The notes beneath the pieces were generated by a model. It saw nothing but the letters and a program-made list of their open reading frames with translations. It was not told the DNA's origin and searched no databases. Positions 17,484 through 25,238 of a stretch of 64,000 bases of DNA are shown here, in pieces; position 1 is the stretch's first letter, and every line of letters begins with the position of its first letter. This stretch comes from DAIQNV01 sp038748775 (lineage in GTDB: Bacteria > Planctomycetota > Phycisphaerae > Phycisphaerales > UBA1924): NCBI GenBank assembly GCA_038748775.1, contig JBCDIT010000004.1, positions 1-64,000 of the forward strand, in the 5' to 3' direction. The position numbers and the translations under genes were made by a program.

Positions 17484-19154
17484 TCAGTGCAAGACGCGGA
17501 AGACCTCGGCTTGGTCGGTGAGCCCCTGCTGCACCTTCCGCATCGCGTCCACACGCATCGGCTCGAACCCACCATCGACCGCGGCCTCGCGGAGCGAAAC
17601 ACCGTCGGCGTTCTGGGCGGTCAAGGCACGGATCTTGTCGGTCACCACGAGCAACTCGTGGATCGCGAGCCGGCCCTTGTACCCCGATTCACTCGTCGGA
17701 TCGGTGCGCCTGAGCAGGCGCTGGGCCAGCACGCCCAGGAGCGACGACGTCACGAGGTATGGCTCGAGGCCGATATCGATCAGGCGAGGAATCGCGCTCG
17801 GTGCGTCGTTGGTGTGGAGCGTCGCGAGCACGAAGTGACCGGTGAGCGAGGCCTGAACCGCGAGCCGCGCCGTCTCTTCGTCACGGATTTCGCCGACGAG
17901 GATCACGTCTGGGTCCTGGCGCAGCAGGGCCCTCAGGCCGGCCGAGAACGTCACGCCCCGCTTGGGGTTCACCTGCATCTGGCTGATGCCCTCGAGCCGG
18001 TACTCGACCGGATCCTCGATGGTCATCACGTTGCGGCTCCGCCGGTCGATGCGACCCAGGGCCGCGTAGAGCGTGGTGGTCTTACCCGAGCCGGTCGGCC
18101 CTGTGACGAGCACCATCCCGTTGGGGCGGTCGATCAGGTCCATCAGGTGGCCCTGCATCTGCTTCGACATGCCGACGTGGTCGAGGCTGAGCTGCGTCGA
18201 GCTCTGGTCGAGCAGGCGGAGCACGATGCGTTCACCGAAGATCGTTGGGATGACGCTCAGGCGCACGTCGACCTTCTTCGAGCCGATGCGAACGGTGGTC
18301 TGGCCGTCTTGGGGGCTGTGCCGGTTCGCGATGTCGAGCTCGGTCATGACCTTCAGGCGGCTCGCGATGGCTGGCGCCAGGCTCAGCGGTGGTGTGAACG
18401 CGTCGGTGAGCATCCCGTCGACTCGGAGCCGGATCACGAGCCGGTTCTCCATCGGGTGGATGTGCACGTCGCTCGCACGCCGACGCAGCGCCTCGAAGAG
18501 GATCATGTTGACGAGGCGGATGACCGGTGTCTGCCTCGCAAGGCTCAACAGGTCGGTCTGCTTGGTGATGCTGCCGGCCGCCGACTCGATGACGTTCTCG
18601 TCGAGCGGAACGTCCTCGATGATCTCGCCGACCAGGTCGCTCCGGACCTCGTAGCCCCGGTTGATCAGGCTGGCGACGGCGCCGCGCGGCGCGAGCACCA
18701 GTTCGATCGGCATACGCAGCGCGTCCTCGAGCATCGCGAAGATGCTGGGCTGCATCGGCTGCGCCGTCGCGACGGTCATCACCTGGCCGTCCGAGCGGAG
18801 CCCGCCGACGAGGTGAGTGCGCGCAAAGTCGGGATCGATCAGCTCGTAAAACTTCGAGGCCGATTCGGCCAGCCTGGGCTCGGCCTCAAACTCCGCCCCG
18901 GTCCGTTCCGCCAGCGTCTCGAGCGCCGACTGTTCGTCGAGCGCGAGCATCTGGATCAGTACGTCCCAGGGCTGCTCGTCCGAGCCCTCGGCCTGCGCGA
19001 ACTGCTTGAGCTGATCGGGCGTGAGCCGGAGCGACCCCATCAAGGCCGCGGCCCGGGACCAATCCGAGTCGCGACCGGCCGCGAGCCCCGATGGGCTCGC
19101 CTCGATCGCCTGGGCGGTTCGCCCGTTCCCGTTCTGGGCGTCTTTGCGGGCCAT
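17484..19154 (-). CDS. gspE: type II secretion / type IV pilus assembly ATPase GspE
   Basis: 556 residues. Secretion ATPase with an N-terminal N1E-like domain, then Walker A GPTGSGKT near residues 352-359, the Asp box (TIEDPVEYRLEGI), Walker B (DVILVGEIRDEETA) and His box (GHFVLATLHTNDA). The zinc tetracysteine insertion usual between AQRL(V)R and GYKGR is missing: only a few residues (RRTDPTSES) remain and no Cys is present. Its ATG overlaps the gspD stop as TAATG, so the two are coupled. No gspF or pseudopilin gene is in the window, so the rest of the system must lie elsewhere. Confidence 0.92.
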   Translation of the reverse strand: MARKDAQNGNGRTAQAIEASPSGLAAGRDSDWSRAAALMGSLRLTPDQLKQFAQAEGSDEQPWDVLIQMLALDEQSALETLAERTGAEFEAEPRLAESASKFYELIDPDFARTHLVGGLRSDGQVMTVATAQPMQPSIFAMLEDALRMPIELVLAPRGAVASLINRGYEVRSDLVGEIIEDVPLDENVIESAAGSITKQTDLLSLARQTPVIRLVNMILFEALRRRASDVHIHPMENRLVIRLRVDGMLTDAFTPPLSLAPAIASRLKVMTELDIANRHSPQDGQTTVRIGSKKVDVRLSVIPTIFGERIVLRLLDQSSTQLSLDHVGMSKQMQGHLMDLIDRPNGMVLVTGPTGSGKTTTLYAALGRIDRRSRNVMTIEDPVEYRLEGISQMQVNPKRGVTFSAGLRALLRQDPDVILVGEIRDEETARLAVQASLTGHFVLATLHTNDAPSAIPRLIDIGLEPYLVTSSLLGVLAQRLLRRTDPTSESGYKGRLAIHELLVVTDKIRALTAQNADGVSLREAAVDGGFEPMRVDAMRKVQQGLTDQAEVFRVLH

Positions 19155-21556
19155 TAGTTGCGGTTGCTCCCTCGGATGAGATCGATGCGGATCGGTTCGA
19201 GCGCCGGCGCGCCGAGGTGCTGGCCAACCTCTGACTGCGGACCCTCGGTGAACAGCTTCAGATCGCGGAAATCCGGGTCGGACATGATCCGGGGCGTGAT
19301 GAACACGTAGATCACCGAGTCGCCGACCTCTTCATCGAGGTCGCTGAACAGCGCGCCGATGATCGGGATGTCTCCGAGGATCGGGATCTTGCGGAGCGTC
19401 GTTCGCGAGGTGGTGTCGCGGATCCCGCCCACAACGATCGTTGCGTCGGTCGGGATCGAGACCTCGCCCTGGACCGTGTTGGTCGTACGAGGCGGGGGGA
19501 TCCCGTTGTCGGTCGACGCCCCGGTGAATGAGCTGAGCTCGACGTAGTACTCAAGCCTCAGGAACCCCGCTTCGGAGATGCTGGGCGTGACGCGGAGCGT
19601 CGTGCCCGCCTCCTGGAACCCGCTGAAGCTGACGGTATCGGTCGTCTGCCCGGTGGTGAGTTCCGTCGTTGGCTCTTCATCGAGCCGGACGATCTCCGCC
19701 TCTTGGTTGTCGTTCACGAGCAGCTTCGGCGCCGAGATAATCTGCGCATCGGTCTCGGTCTTCAGCGCGTTGAGGATGAAGGGCACGAAGTCGGTCTTCA
19801 CAACCGCCGACGTCACACCGGCCGCGCCGGTGTTGGGCGCCCTGGGGCTCAAGATCCCGTCGGTGCCGGCACCGCTGAGCCCGAAGTTGGTCTGCAACGC
19901 GAACTGGCCTGAGACGATCTGGCTTTCGACCGCGAACACGAAGTCGTCGTCGTCCGTGATGCTGATCACCATCGCCTCGACGAACACCTGAGGGCGACGA
20001 AGGTCGAGCTTCTCGATCAACTGGCGGAAATCGTCCTGCTGCCGCAAGGGTGCCTTCACCACGATCTGGTTGTTCGGAATATCGGCGATCACCGACACCT
20101 GCGACGGGTCGAAGTCACCGATCTCGCCGTCGCCGCCGCCGCTGCCCGCGATCTCCTGGGCGATCTCCGCGGCCCGCTGCTGGGCCTGCTGATTGGGGCC
20201 CTGCTGACCCTGCGGAAGGAACGAACTCTGCCCGGTCTGCGTCGAACCGCTCACGAGCGCCTGGAGCACCTCGCTCAGCTCTTCCGCATCGGCGTGGTCG
20301 AGGCGGTAGGTCCTCGTCACGATGCGGTCCGAGTCGATGTCGAGCTCATCGACCAGCTCCGCGAGGTCTTCCTGTTGTGCGGGGGTGCCGTAGTAGATGA
20401 TCGACCCGTTGGCGACGTCGACCACCATGAGCGGGCCGCCGGTGGTCGCGTTGGTTCCCGCCAAGGCGTTGAATTGCTGGCCCCCGACGCCGCCGATCTG
20501 TTGGTTGCCCGTCGCGCCGGTCGTCGCGTCGAGCGTCACGACCTCGCCGAACCCTTGCTGCTGGGCGATGTCCGCGATCTGACGCGCCGCGCCGCCGACG
20601 TAGTACCGCCGCGGCTCAAGCTCGCTCGGGCGGTCGACGAGTCGGATCAGGGGCATGACGTTGTCGAGTTCGGCCTGGGTGCCGCGGAAGATCAGCGTGT
20701 TGCCCTGCGGGTCGATGCCCAGACGGTCGGCGAGGTTGTCGATTTGCGACGCGGCGCCCGTGAGCGCCGCGATATCCGCGCCGCCCGCTCTCGCGCGGTT
20801 CTGCGCCGCGTTCTGGTTCAGGTTGCGCGATCCGGTCGAGCTCGCGCCCCCGCCGGCCGCGAGGCCGAGCGCCCGCTCGCGAGCGGCCGGCGCCGCGACG
20901 AACGAGAGCTGGATCGGCCAGAGACGAAGCTCGGCGTTCCGCTCGATCAGCCGCTCGACGAGGTCTTCGACCCGCGCGATCTGCCTCGCACGGCCCCGCA
21001 TGATGATGATGCCCAACTCGTCCATGTATGTCACCGCGCCCTCGTTGGCGGGGACGAGCGTCTGGATCGCCGTCGTGAGTGAAGAAGGGCGGATGTTGGG
21101 CGTCTCGATGATCCGCGTCGTCGCGAACTCGCCTGAGAAGGTCGGCTGAAGCTCTTCTTGCGGCGCGACGATGTAGAAGCCGCTCGTGTTGTCAAAGGTG
21201 ATCGAGAACCCGTTTTGCTCAAGCATCGCGTCGAGCAGCTTGAGCAGGTCGCGCTTCGGCACCTCACGCGTCGTGTTGAACACGACCTCGCCGTCGGGCG
21301 AACCCTTCGTGCTGATGTTGATGTCGAGCGTCGTCCCGACGAACTCGATTAGGGCCGTTAACTCCACGGCCTCGCTGAACGCCTCGAACGAGATGAGCTG
21401 ATCAACGTCGTCGACCTGGGCGGCGCCCGCGCCCGCCTGGCCGTCGACCTGGCCCAGGGCCACCGGCAGGCCGGCCACCAGCCCGAGCACCGCCGCGGCC
21501 ACCGGGAGAGCCGACATCGAGGGTCCCGAACGCTTTCCGTTTCGAATTGCCAACAT
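19154..21556 (-). CDS. gspD: secretin GspD (type II secretion outer-membrane channel)
   Basis: 800 residues. A signal-type segment lies near 14-36. Then come an STN/N0-like domain (FEAFSEAVELTALIEFV...), successive N-domains with VTYMDELGIIIMRGR and EVLQALV, and Gly/Gln-rich insertions. The secretin core has the final signature VVGGIRDTTSRTTLRKIPIL followed by GALFSD...VIYVFITPRIM. It would form the multimeric outer-membrane pore. It is the first gene of a coupled pair with gspE and is divergent from the BtuF-like gene with 104 bases between starts. Confidence 0.93.
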   Translation of the reverse strand: MLAIRNGKRSGPSMSALPVAAAVLGLVAGLPVALGQVDGQAGAGAAQVDDVDQLISFEAFSEAVELTALIEFVGTTLDINISTKGSPDGEVVFNTTREVPKRDLLKLLDAMLEQNGFSITFDNTSGFYIVAPQEELQPTFSGEFATTRIIETPNIRPSSLTTAIQTLVPANEGAVTYMDELGIIIMRGRARQIARVEDLVERLIERNAELRLWPIQLSFVAAPAARERALGLAAGGGASSTGSRNLNQNAAQNRARAGGADIAALTGAASQIDNLADRLGIDPQGNTLIFRGTQAELDNVMPLIRLVDRPSELEPRRYYVGGAARQIADIAQQQGFGEVVTLDATTGATGNQQIGGVGGQQFNALAGTNATTGGPLMVVDVANGSIIYYGTPAQQEDLAELVDELDIDSDRIVTRTYRLDHADAEELSEVLQALVSGSTQTGQSSFLPQGQQGPNQQAQQRAAEIAQEIAGSGGGDGEIGDFDPSQVSVIADIPNNQIVVKAPLRQQDDFRQLIEKLDLRRPQVFVEAMVISITDDDDFVFAVESQIVSGQFALQTNFGLSGAGTDGILSPRAPNTGAAGVTSAVVKTDFVPFILNALKTETDAQIISAPKLLVNDNQEAEIVRLDEEPTTELTTGQTTDTVSFSGFQEAGTTLRVTPSISEAGFLRLEYYVELSSFTGASTDNGIPPPRTTNTVQGEVSIPTDATIVVGGIRDTTSRTTLRKIPILGDIPIIGALFSDLDEEVGDSVIYVFITPRIMSDPDFRDLKLFTEGPQSEVGQHLGAPALEPIRIDLIRGSNRN

Positions 21557-21660
21557 CCGCGTCTCCGCGCGGCCCGATCCAGGGCCGCTTCTATCGTGGT
21601 GTGTCGATCCGCAGGTGTCCTACCGGTCGGCACGCCAAAGGTCTCACGAAAGCGTATCCG

Positions 21661-22665
21661 ATGCGAGTCGCCAGCCTCTTGCCCTCCGCCACCGAGATCG
21701 TCGCCGCCGTCGGGGCGTCCGAAACGCTCGTCGCACGCTCACACGAGTGCGATTTCCCGCCTGGTTTGGGCCATATTCCGGTGCTGACCAAGGCCCGGGC
21801 CGACTACGACCCCTCGCAAGGCCGCACAGCCTCTGAGGTCGATCGGCTCGTTCGAGAGTCGATGGCCAAACAGGAGTCGCTTTACCGCCTCGACCCGGTC
21901 GCCCTCGCCGAAGCCAGGCCCCATCTGATCATCACGCAGGACGTGTGCCACGTTTGCTCGATCGACGTCGGCTCGGTGCGCACCATCGCCCGCCACATGC
22001 GCGACGCGTACGGGATCCAGCCCGACGTTCTGAGCCTGAATGCGCACACCGTCGAGGGGGTCCTCGACGACATGCTGACGGTCGGAGACGCCGTCAAAAA
22101 GCCCAGAGATGCGCAAGACGCCGTCGTCCGGCTCCGAAATCGACTTTTCCGCGCCGAAGACCATGTCAACGCCTACGCCCAGAACCCGGTCGTGGGTTTC
22201 CTTGAGTGGACCGACCCGCTCTACGTCGCCGGGCACTGGACGGTCCAACTCATCGAGCGGGCCGGCGGGCGGCACCCCCTCAACGAAACCGTGGCCAAGC
22301 CCGACGCCGGGGCTGCCCTTGGGCCCCAGCGCGGCGAACGCGTCGCGGGGAAGTCGATTGCGGTCGAGCCCGAGATCTTCGCGGCGACCAAACCCGATTA
22401 CCTGGTGGTGTGCCCGTGCGGGCTCACGCTCGAGCAGGCCGAATCCGAGACTGCGAAGCTCGCCGAGCACACCTGGTACCAGGACCTGCCGGCGGTGAAG
22501 GCGGGGCGGGTTGCCGTGGTCGACGGGAACCAGATGTTCAACCGGCCCGGGCCCAGGCTCGTCGATGCCTACGAGTGGCTTGTGGGGTGGCTGCATGGGC
22601 GGCCAGAGTTGATCCCGGAGGGGTTCCCTTGGCGAGAGTTCGGGACCGAGAGCAATGGGATTTGA
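21661..22665 (+). CDS. BtuF-like periplasmic-binding-fold protein
   Basis: 334 residues from ATG 21661. It begins directly with MRVASLLPSATEIVAAVG, the core start of the PF01497 binding domain (cobalamin/Fe-siderophore type), with no signal peptide. Other signatures are HECDFP and the VVGFLEWTDPLYVAGHW and LVVCPCGLTLEQA blocks. Homologues of this signal-less type are often annotated cobalamin-binding. No permease or ATPase adjoins it; an orphan ATPase of the matching class is at 31765. Whether it acts in the cytoplasm is open. Confidence 0.78.
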   Translation: MRVASLLPSATEIVAAVGASETLVARSHECDFPPGLGHIPVLTKARADYDPSQGRTASEVDRLVRESMAKQESLYRLDPVALAEARPHLIITQDVCHVCSIDVGSVRTIARHMRDAYGIQPDVLSLNAHTVEGVLDDMLTVGDAVKKPRDAQDAVVRLRNRLFRAEDHVNAYAQNPVVGFLEWTDPLYVAGHWTVQLIERAGGRHPLNETVAKPDAGAALGPQRGERVAGKSIAVEPEIFAATKPDYLVVCPCGLTLEQAESETAKLAEHTWYQDLPAVKAGRVAVVDGNQMFNRPGPRLVDAYEWLVGWLHGRPELIPEGFPWREFGTESNGI

Positions 22666-22694
22666 TTGAACGTCTGAAACCAACGCGGTAGGTT
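22666..22694 (+). promoter_or_regulatory. putative sigma-70-type promoter
   Basis: TTGAAC (22666-22671), a 17-base spacer and TAGGTT (22689-22694) precede the GH5 gene, whose ATG at 22734 has GGAGG upstream. It fits the consensus spacing but is only a by-eye match. Confidence 0.45.
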
Positions 22695-22733
22695 GGCAAA
22701 GGGCGACCACCCGCTGGGGCGGAGGCGATCGCG

Positions 22734-24158
22734 ATGAAGTGCTCATTTGCTGGCGTCCTTTTGCTGTCTCTCGCCGCATCGGCTGGCTCCGCGCAGATCT
22801 CCGGTCCCCGTCCAGCCTCGCTGCCCGATCGGCCAACTCGCGATGCCCGCGCCGTGATCGACTCGGGCCTCGGACGAGGCGTCAACTTCGGAAACATGCT
22901 CGAAGCCCCCTTTGAGGGTGCCTGGGGCCTGACCGTCGAAGAGCGTTTCTTCGACGTCGCGGTCCAGGCGGGGGTCGACCACGTCCGGCTCCCGGTGAGT
23001 TGGACCCACCACACCAACAACCAGCCGCCCTACGCGATCGAGCCGACCTTCCTTGATCGCGTCGAGTGGGTCGTCGATCAGGCCCTCGACCACGGTCTCA
23101 AAGTCATCGTCAACAACCACCACTACGACGAACTCAACGCCGACCCGGTCGGCGAAGCACCGCGAGCGCTCGCGATCTGGCAGCAGGTGGCAACACGATT
23201 CGCAGACGAGTCGAACGACGTCTACTTCGAAGTGCTCAACGAGCCGCACGGCGTCTTCAACGACCAGCCGGCCCTCTGGGACGCCCATCTCGCCGGCGCA
23301 CTTGACGTCATCCGTCAGACCAACCCCACCCGTTGGGTGCTCGCCGGTCCGGTCCGCTACAACAGCATCGGCGCCCTCGGTTCATTCAATCCGCCCGCCG
23401 ATCCACGCCTCGTCGCGGCGGTCCACTTCTATGACCCGTTCGCGTTCACACACCAGGGGGCGACTTGGGTTGGCAACATCCCACCGGTCGGCACCGTCTG
23501 GACCGGAGACGCCGTGAGCATCGGCGGCGCATGGGATAACTGGTCGTGGGGAACCACCGTCACGCCCGTTGCCGATGGCCTGTCGATCGAGTACACCCAA
23601 GGCTGGGCGGGGCTCTACTTCCGTCGAGGCTCTGCTTTCGAAGCCCTCACGCGCGTGACATTCACCGCCGATCGCCCGCTCGCCCTGAACGTGATCGTCG
23701 GGGTTGATGGCAACGAACTCTCCACCTTCGTTCAGACCGGCGCTGGGACCGCCCAGTACACCGCCGACTTCCCGGGCGGGATCGACGCGACCCGCGTGAT
23801 CCTCCAGAACGCAACGCCCAACGCGAACGCCCCTTGGACGATCTCGAGCCTCACCGTCTCCGACGTCGCAGGACACTCGGAAGGCGCGATCTTCAACGAG
23901 CGGGAAGCCATCGACGAAGCGATGCGCCGAGCCGCGGCTTGGGCGAACGACCGGGGGATGCCCATCCACCTGGGCGAGTTCGGCGCGTATTCGCCCGCCG
24001 ACATGGACTCCCGAGCCCGATGGACGCGCGCCGTTCGCGAAGCCGCCGAACGCGAAGGCATCGCTTGGGCCTACTGGGAGCTCGCCGCTGGCTTCGGGTT
24101 TTTCGATCCCAACGCGAGCGTCTTCCGCCAGCCGCTGCTCGACGCGCTGACGGACTAG
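22734..24158 (+). CDS. secreted GH5-family glycoside hydrolase with inserted module
   Basis: 474 residues. A signal peptide (1-20) is followed by a GH5-type TIM barrel: GRGVNFGNMLE, HVRLPVSW, IVNNHHYDEL, general acid/base Glu170 in FEVLNEPHG, HFYDPFAFTHQGATW, and nucleophile Glu415 in IHLGEFGAY. A beta-rich segment at about 257-380 (SIGGAWDNWSW...GLYFRRG...ALNVIVGVDG...VILQNATP...WTISSLTVSD) is inserted between barrel strands and resembles a carbohydrate-binding module. It probably cleaves beta-glucans or related polysaccharides outside the cytoplasm. A promoter-like sequence is at 22666-22694. Confidence 0.9.
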   Translation: MKCSFAGVLLLSLAASAGSAQISGPRPASLPDRPTRDARAVIDSGLGRGVNFGNMLEAPFEGAWGLTVEERFFDVAVQAGVDHVRLPVSWTHHTNNQPPYAIEPTFLDRVEWVVDQALDHGLKVIVNNHHYDELNADPVGEAPRALAIWQQVATRFADESNDVYFEVLNEPHGVFNDQPALWDAHLAGALDVIRQTNPTRWVLAGPVRYNSIGALGSFNPPADPRLVAAVHFYDPFAFTHQGATWVGNIPPVGTVWTGDAVSIGGAWDNWSWGTTVTPVADGLSIEYTQGWAGLYFRRGSAFEALTRVTFTADRPLALNVIVGVDGNELSTFVQTGAGTAQYTADFPGGIDATRVILQNATPNANAPWTISSLTVSDVAGHSEGAIFNEREAIDEAMRRAAAWANDRGMPIHLGEFGAYSPADMDSRARWTRAVREAAEREGIAWAYWELAAGFGFFDPNASVFRQPLLDALTD

Positions 24159-24242
24159 CGCGAATCACTCAGGCCCCGCCTGTGGGCGACTTCGTTGGGG
24201 AGCGATCCCGGGTCGATAAGGAGAAGGCAAGCGAAGGTCATC

Positions 24243-24839
24243 ATGCTCGCAGGCCTTGTGATCTCGATGCTGATGATCGGATGTGGTCGGGGGCCGGTCT
24301 CAACCAGCTTTCCTCAACCAGTTCCGGACGAGAACACGCCGATTCTCGTTTTCAGTACAGTTGAGATCGCTCATCAACACGTGGCGTTTCGTCTACATGT
24401 CGCGGTGTGGGATGACGGAACGGTGATCATGTGCGGTCCACAGGACGAAACGTATCGCGCCCGCTCGTTCCCGCTCGCCGCGGCCATCAACGAAGACGAT
24501 TTTCGCGATGTTTCCCAACAGATCGAAGCGCTCGCGGACAACGAGATCTGAGAAGAACTCCCCGCGATGCGTGCGATGGCATGCGCGGGTTCGCACGCGA
24601 TCGTCGTCCGAAGCGACTCGAACCATCGAAAGGCTGTCTGGCTTCCAAACTCGGGACTCTTTGATAACGATGAAGCCGCAGGTGTCGCCTTTGTCCTCAA
24701 GAGTCTCCAGGCGATCGTTGAATCGCTCCAAGAAGCGGAACGTTTCGAGCTTCCGATACAGAACGTTCAAGAGCGCATCGACGCCGATCCAACATCCGCG
24801 GTTCGACTGTTACCGTGTGACCCACTGCGTTTTGACTGA
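24243..24839 (+). pseudogene. lipoprotein gene interrupted by an in-frame TGA
   Basis: The frame starts at ATG 24243 (AAGG upstream) with a lipoprotein signal ending MIGC. It runs about 102 codons to a TGA at 24549-24551. The same frame stays open for 95 more codons (EELPAMRAMACAGSHAIVVR... to ...LLPCDPLRFD) and ends at 24837-24839. The first half alone ends abruptly after a helix (QQIEALADNEI). The simplest reading is one lipoprotein of about 198 residues with a nonsense change, for example TGG to TGA. Two separate proteins (a second start at ATG 24567) or recoding are alternatives. Codon use is less GC-biased than in neighbouring genes. Function unknown. Confidence 0.6.
24561..24589 (+). 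other. strong hairpin just after the in-frame TGA
   Basis: CCCGCGATGC pairs with GCAT-G-CGCGGG (ten pairs, one bulged G at 24583) around the 8-base loop GTGCGATG. The stem begins 10 bases after the TGA at 24549-24551. No T-run follows, so it is not a normal terminator. The geometry resembles a bacterial SECIS, but GC-rich DNA often folds like this by chance. Confidence 0.4.
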
Positions 24840-25238
24840 TCGCGTACCCGAGGGGGATCGGTCCGCCCGCTCGGCGCGGCGCACCCGCCGAGCAGCGGGC
24901 ACAGACCCGTAGCCAATGGGACTCTCATGGTGCTCACTGCCTCTTCCCCTTCCGATCCGTCCTGTGGTCCGCCTTCCCTTTGTCCCGTATCTTGCCCCTC
25001 TTCTTGCCTGCCGCGCGTCCTTGGGCATCGGCGATCTGGAGCTTCCGCCCTCGGCTCGTCGGTGTCTTCCGGACCGAACTCTTCCGTTGCTTCCGCGCAC
25101 ACCGTGGAGGCAATAGCACCCATATCCGAGGCACGCGTGAGAGCGTTCAAAAACCAACGCTGATTCGATACACTCCGCACCCCGTCGCGCGTCCGTTCGA
25201 GCGAGGCGACCTCCCGCCCACCACCGGAGGATCGAGCC
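24840..25238. other. degenerate intergenic region
   Basis: About 400 bases with no intact gene. It holds a minus-strand relic of the rnr 3' end (24934-25044). The remainder, up to the GGAGG before the hydrolase start at 25239, shows only short frames and no recognisable RNA gene. Confidence 0.5.
24934..25044 (-). pseudogene. relic copy of the rnr 3' end
   Basis: On the minus strand this stretch reads KLQIADAQGRAAGKKRG, then RDKGKADHRTDRKGKRQ and a stop. It closely parallels the C-terminus of the full RNase R at 27344-29863 (LQVADAEGRAAGKKKG ... RDKGKADHRADRKGKGKRQ) but lacks the Gly-rich linker between the two blocks and everything upstream. It must be a duplicated or captured fragment. It lies about 2.3 kb from the intact gene in the same orientation. 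Confidence 0.8.

Noticed and set aside
17460..19157. 565-codon plus-strand frame opposite gspE
   Set aside because: Mirror of a conserved ATPase; His/Arg/Glu-rich translation is typical of antisense reading in GC-rich genes.
24561..24589. Calling the hairpin a true SECIS element
   Set aside because: No selenoprotein family or Sec machinery is visible in the window; kept only as a question.
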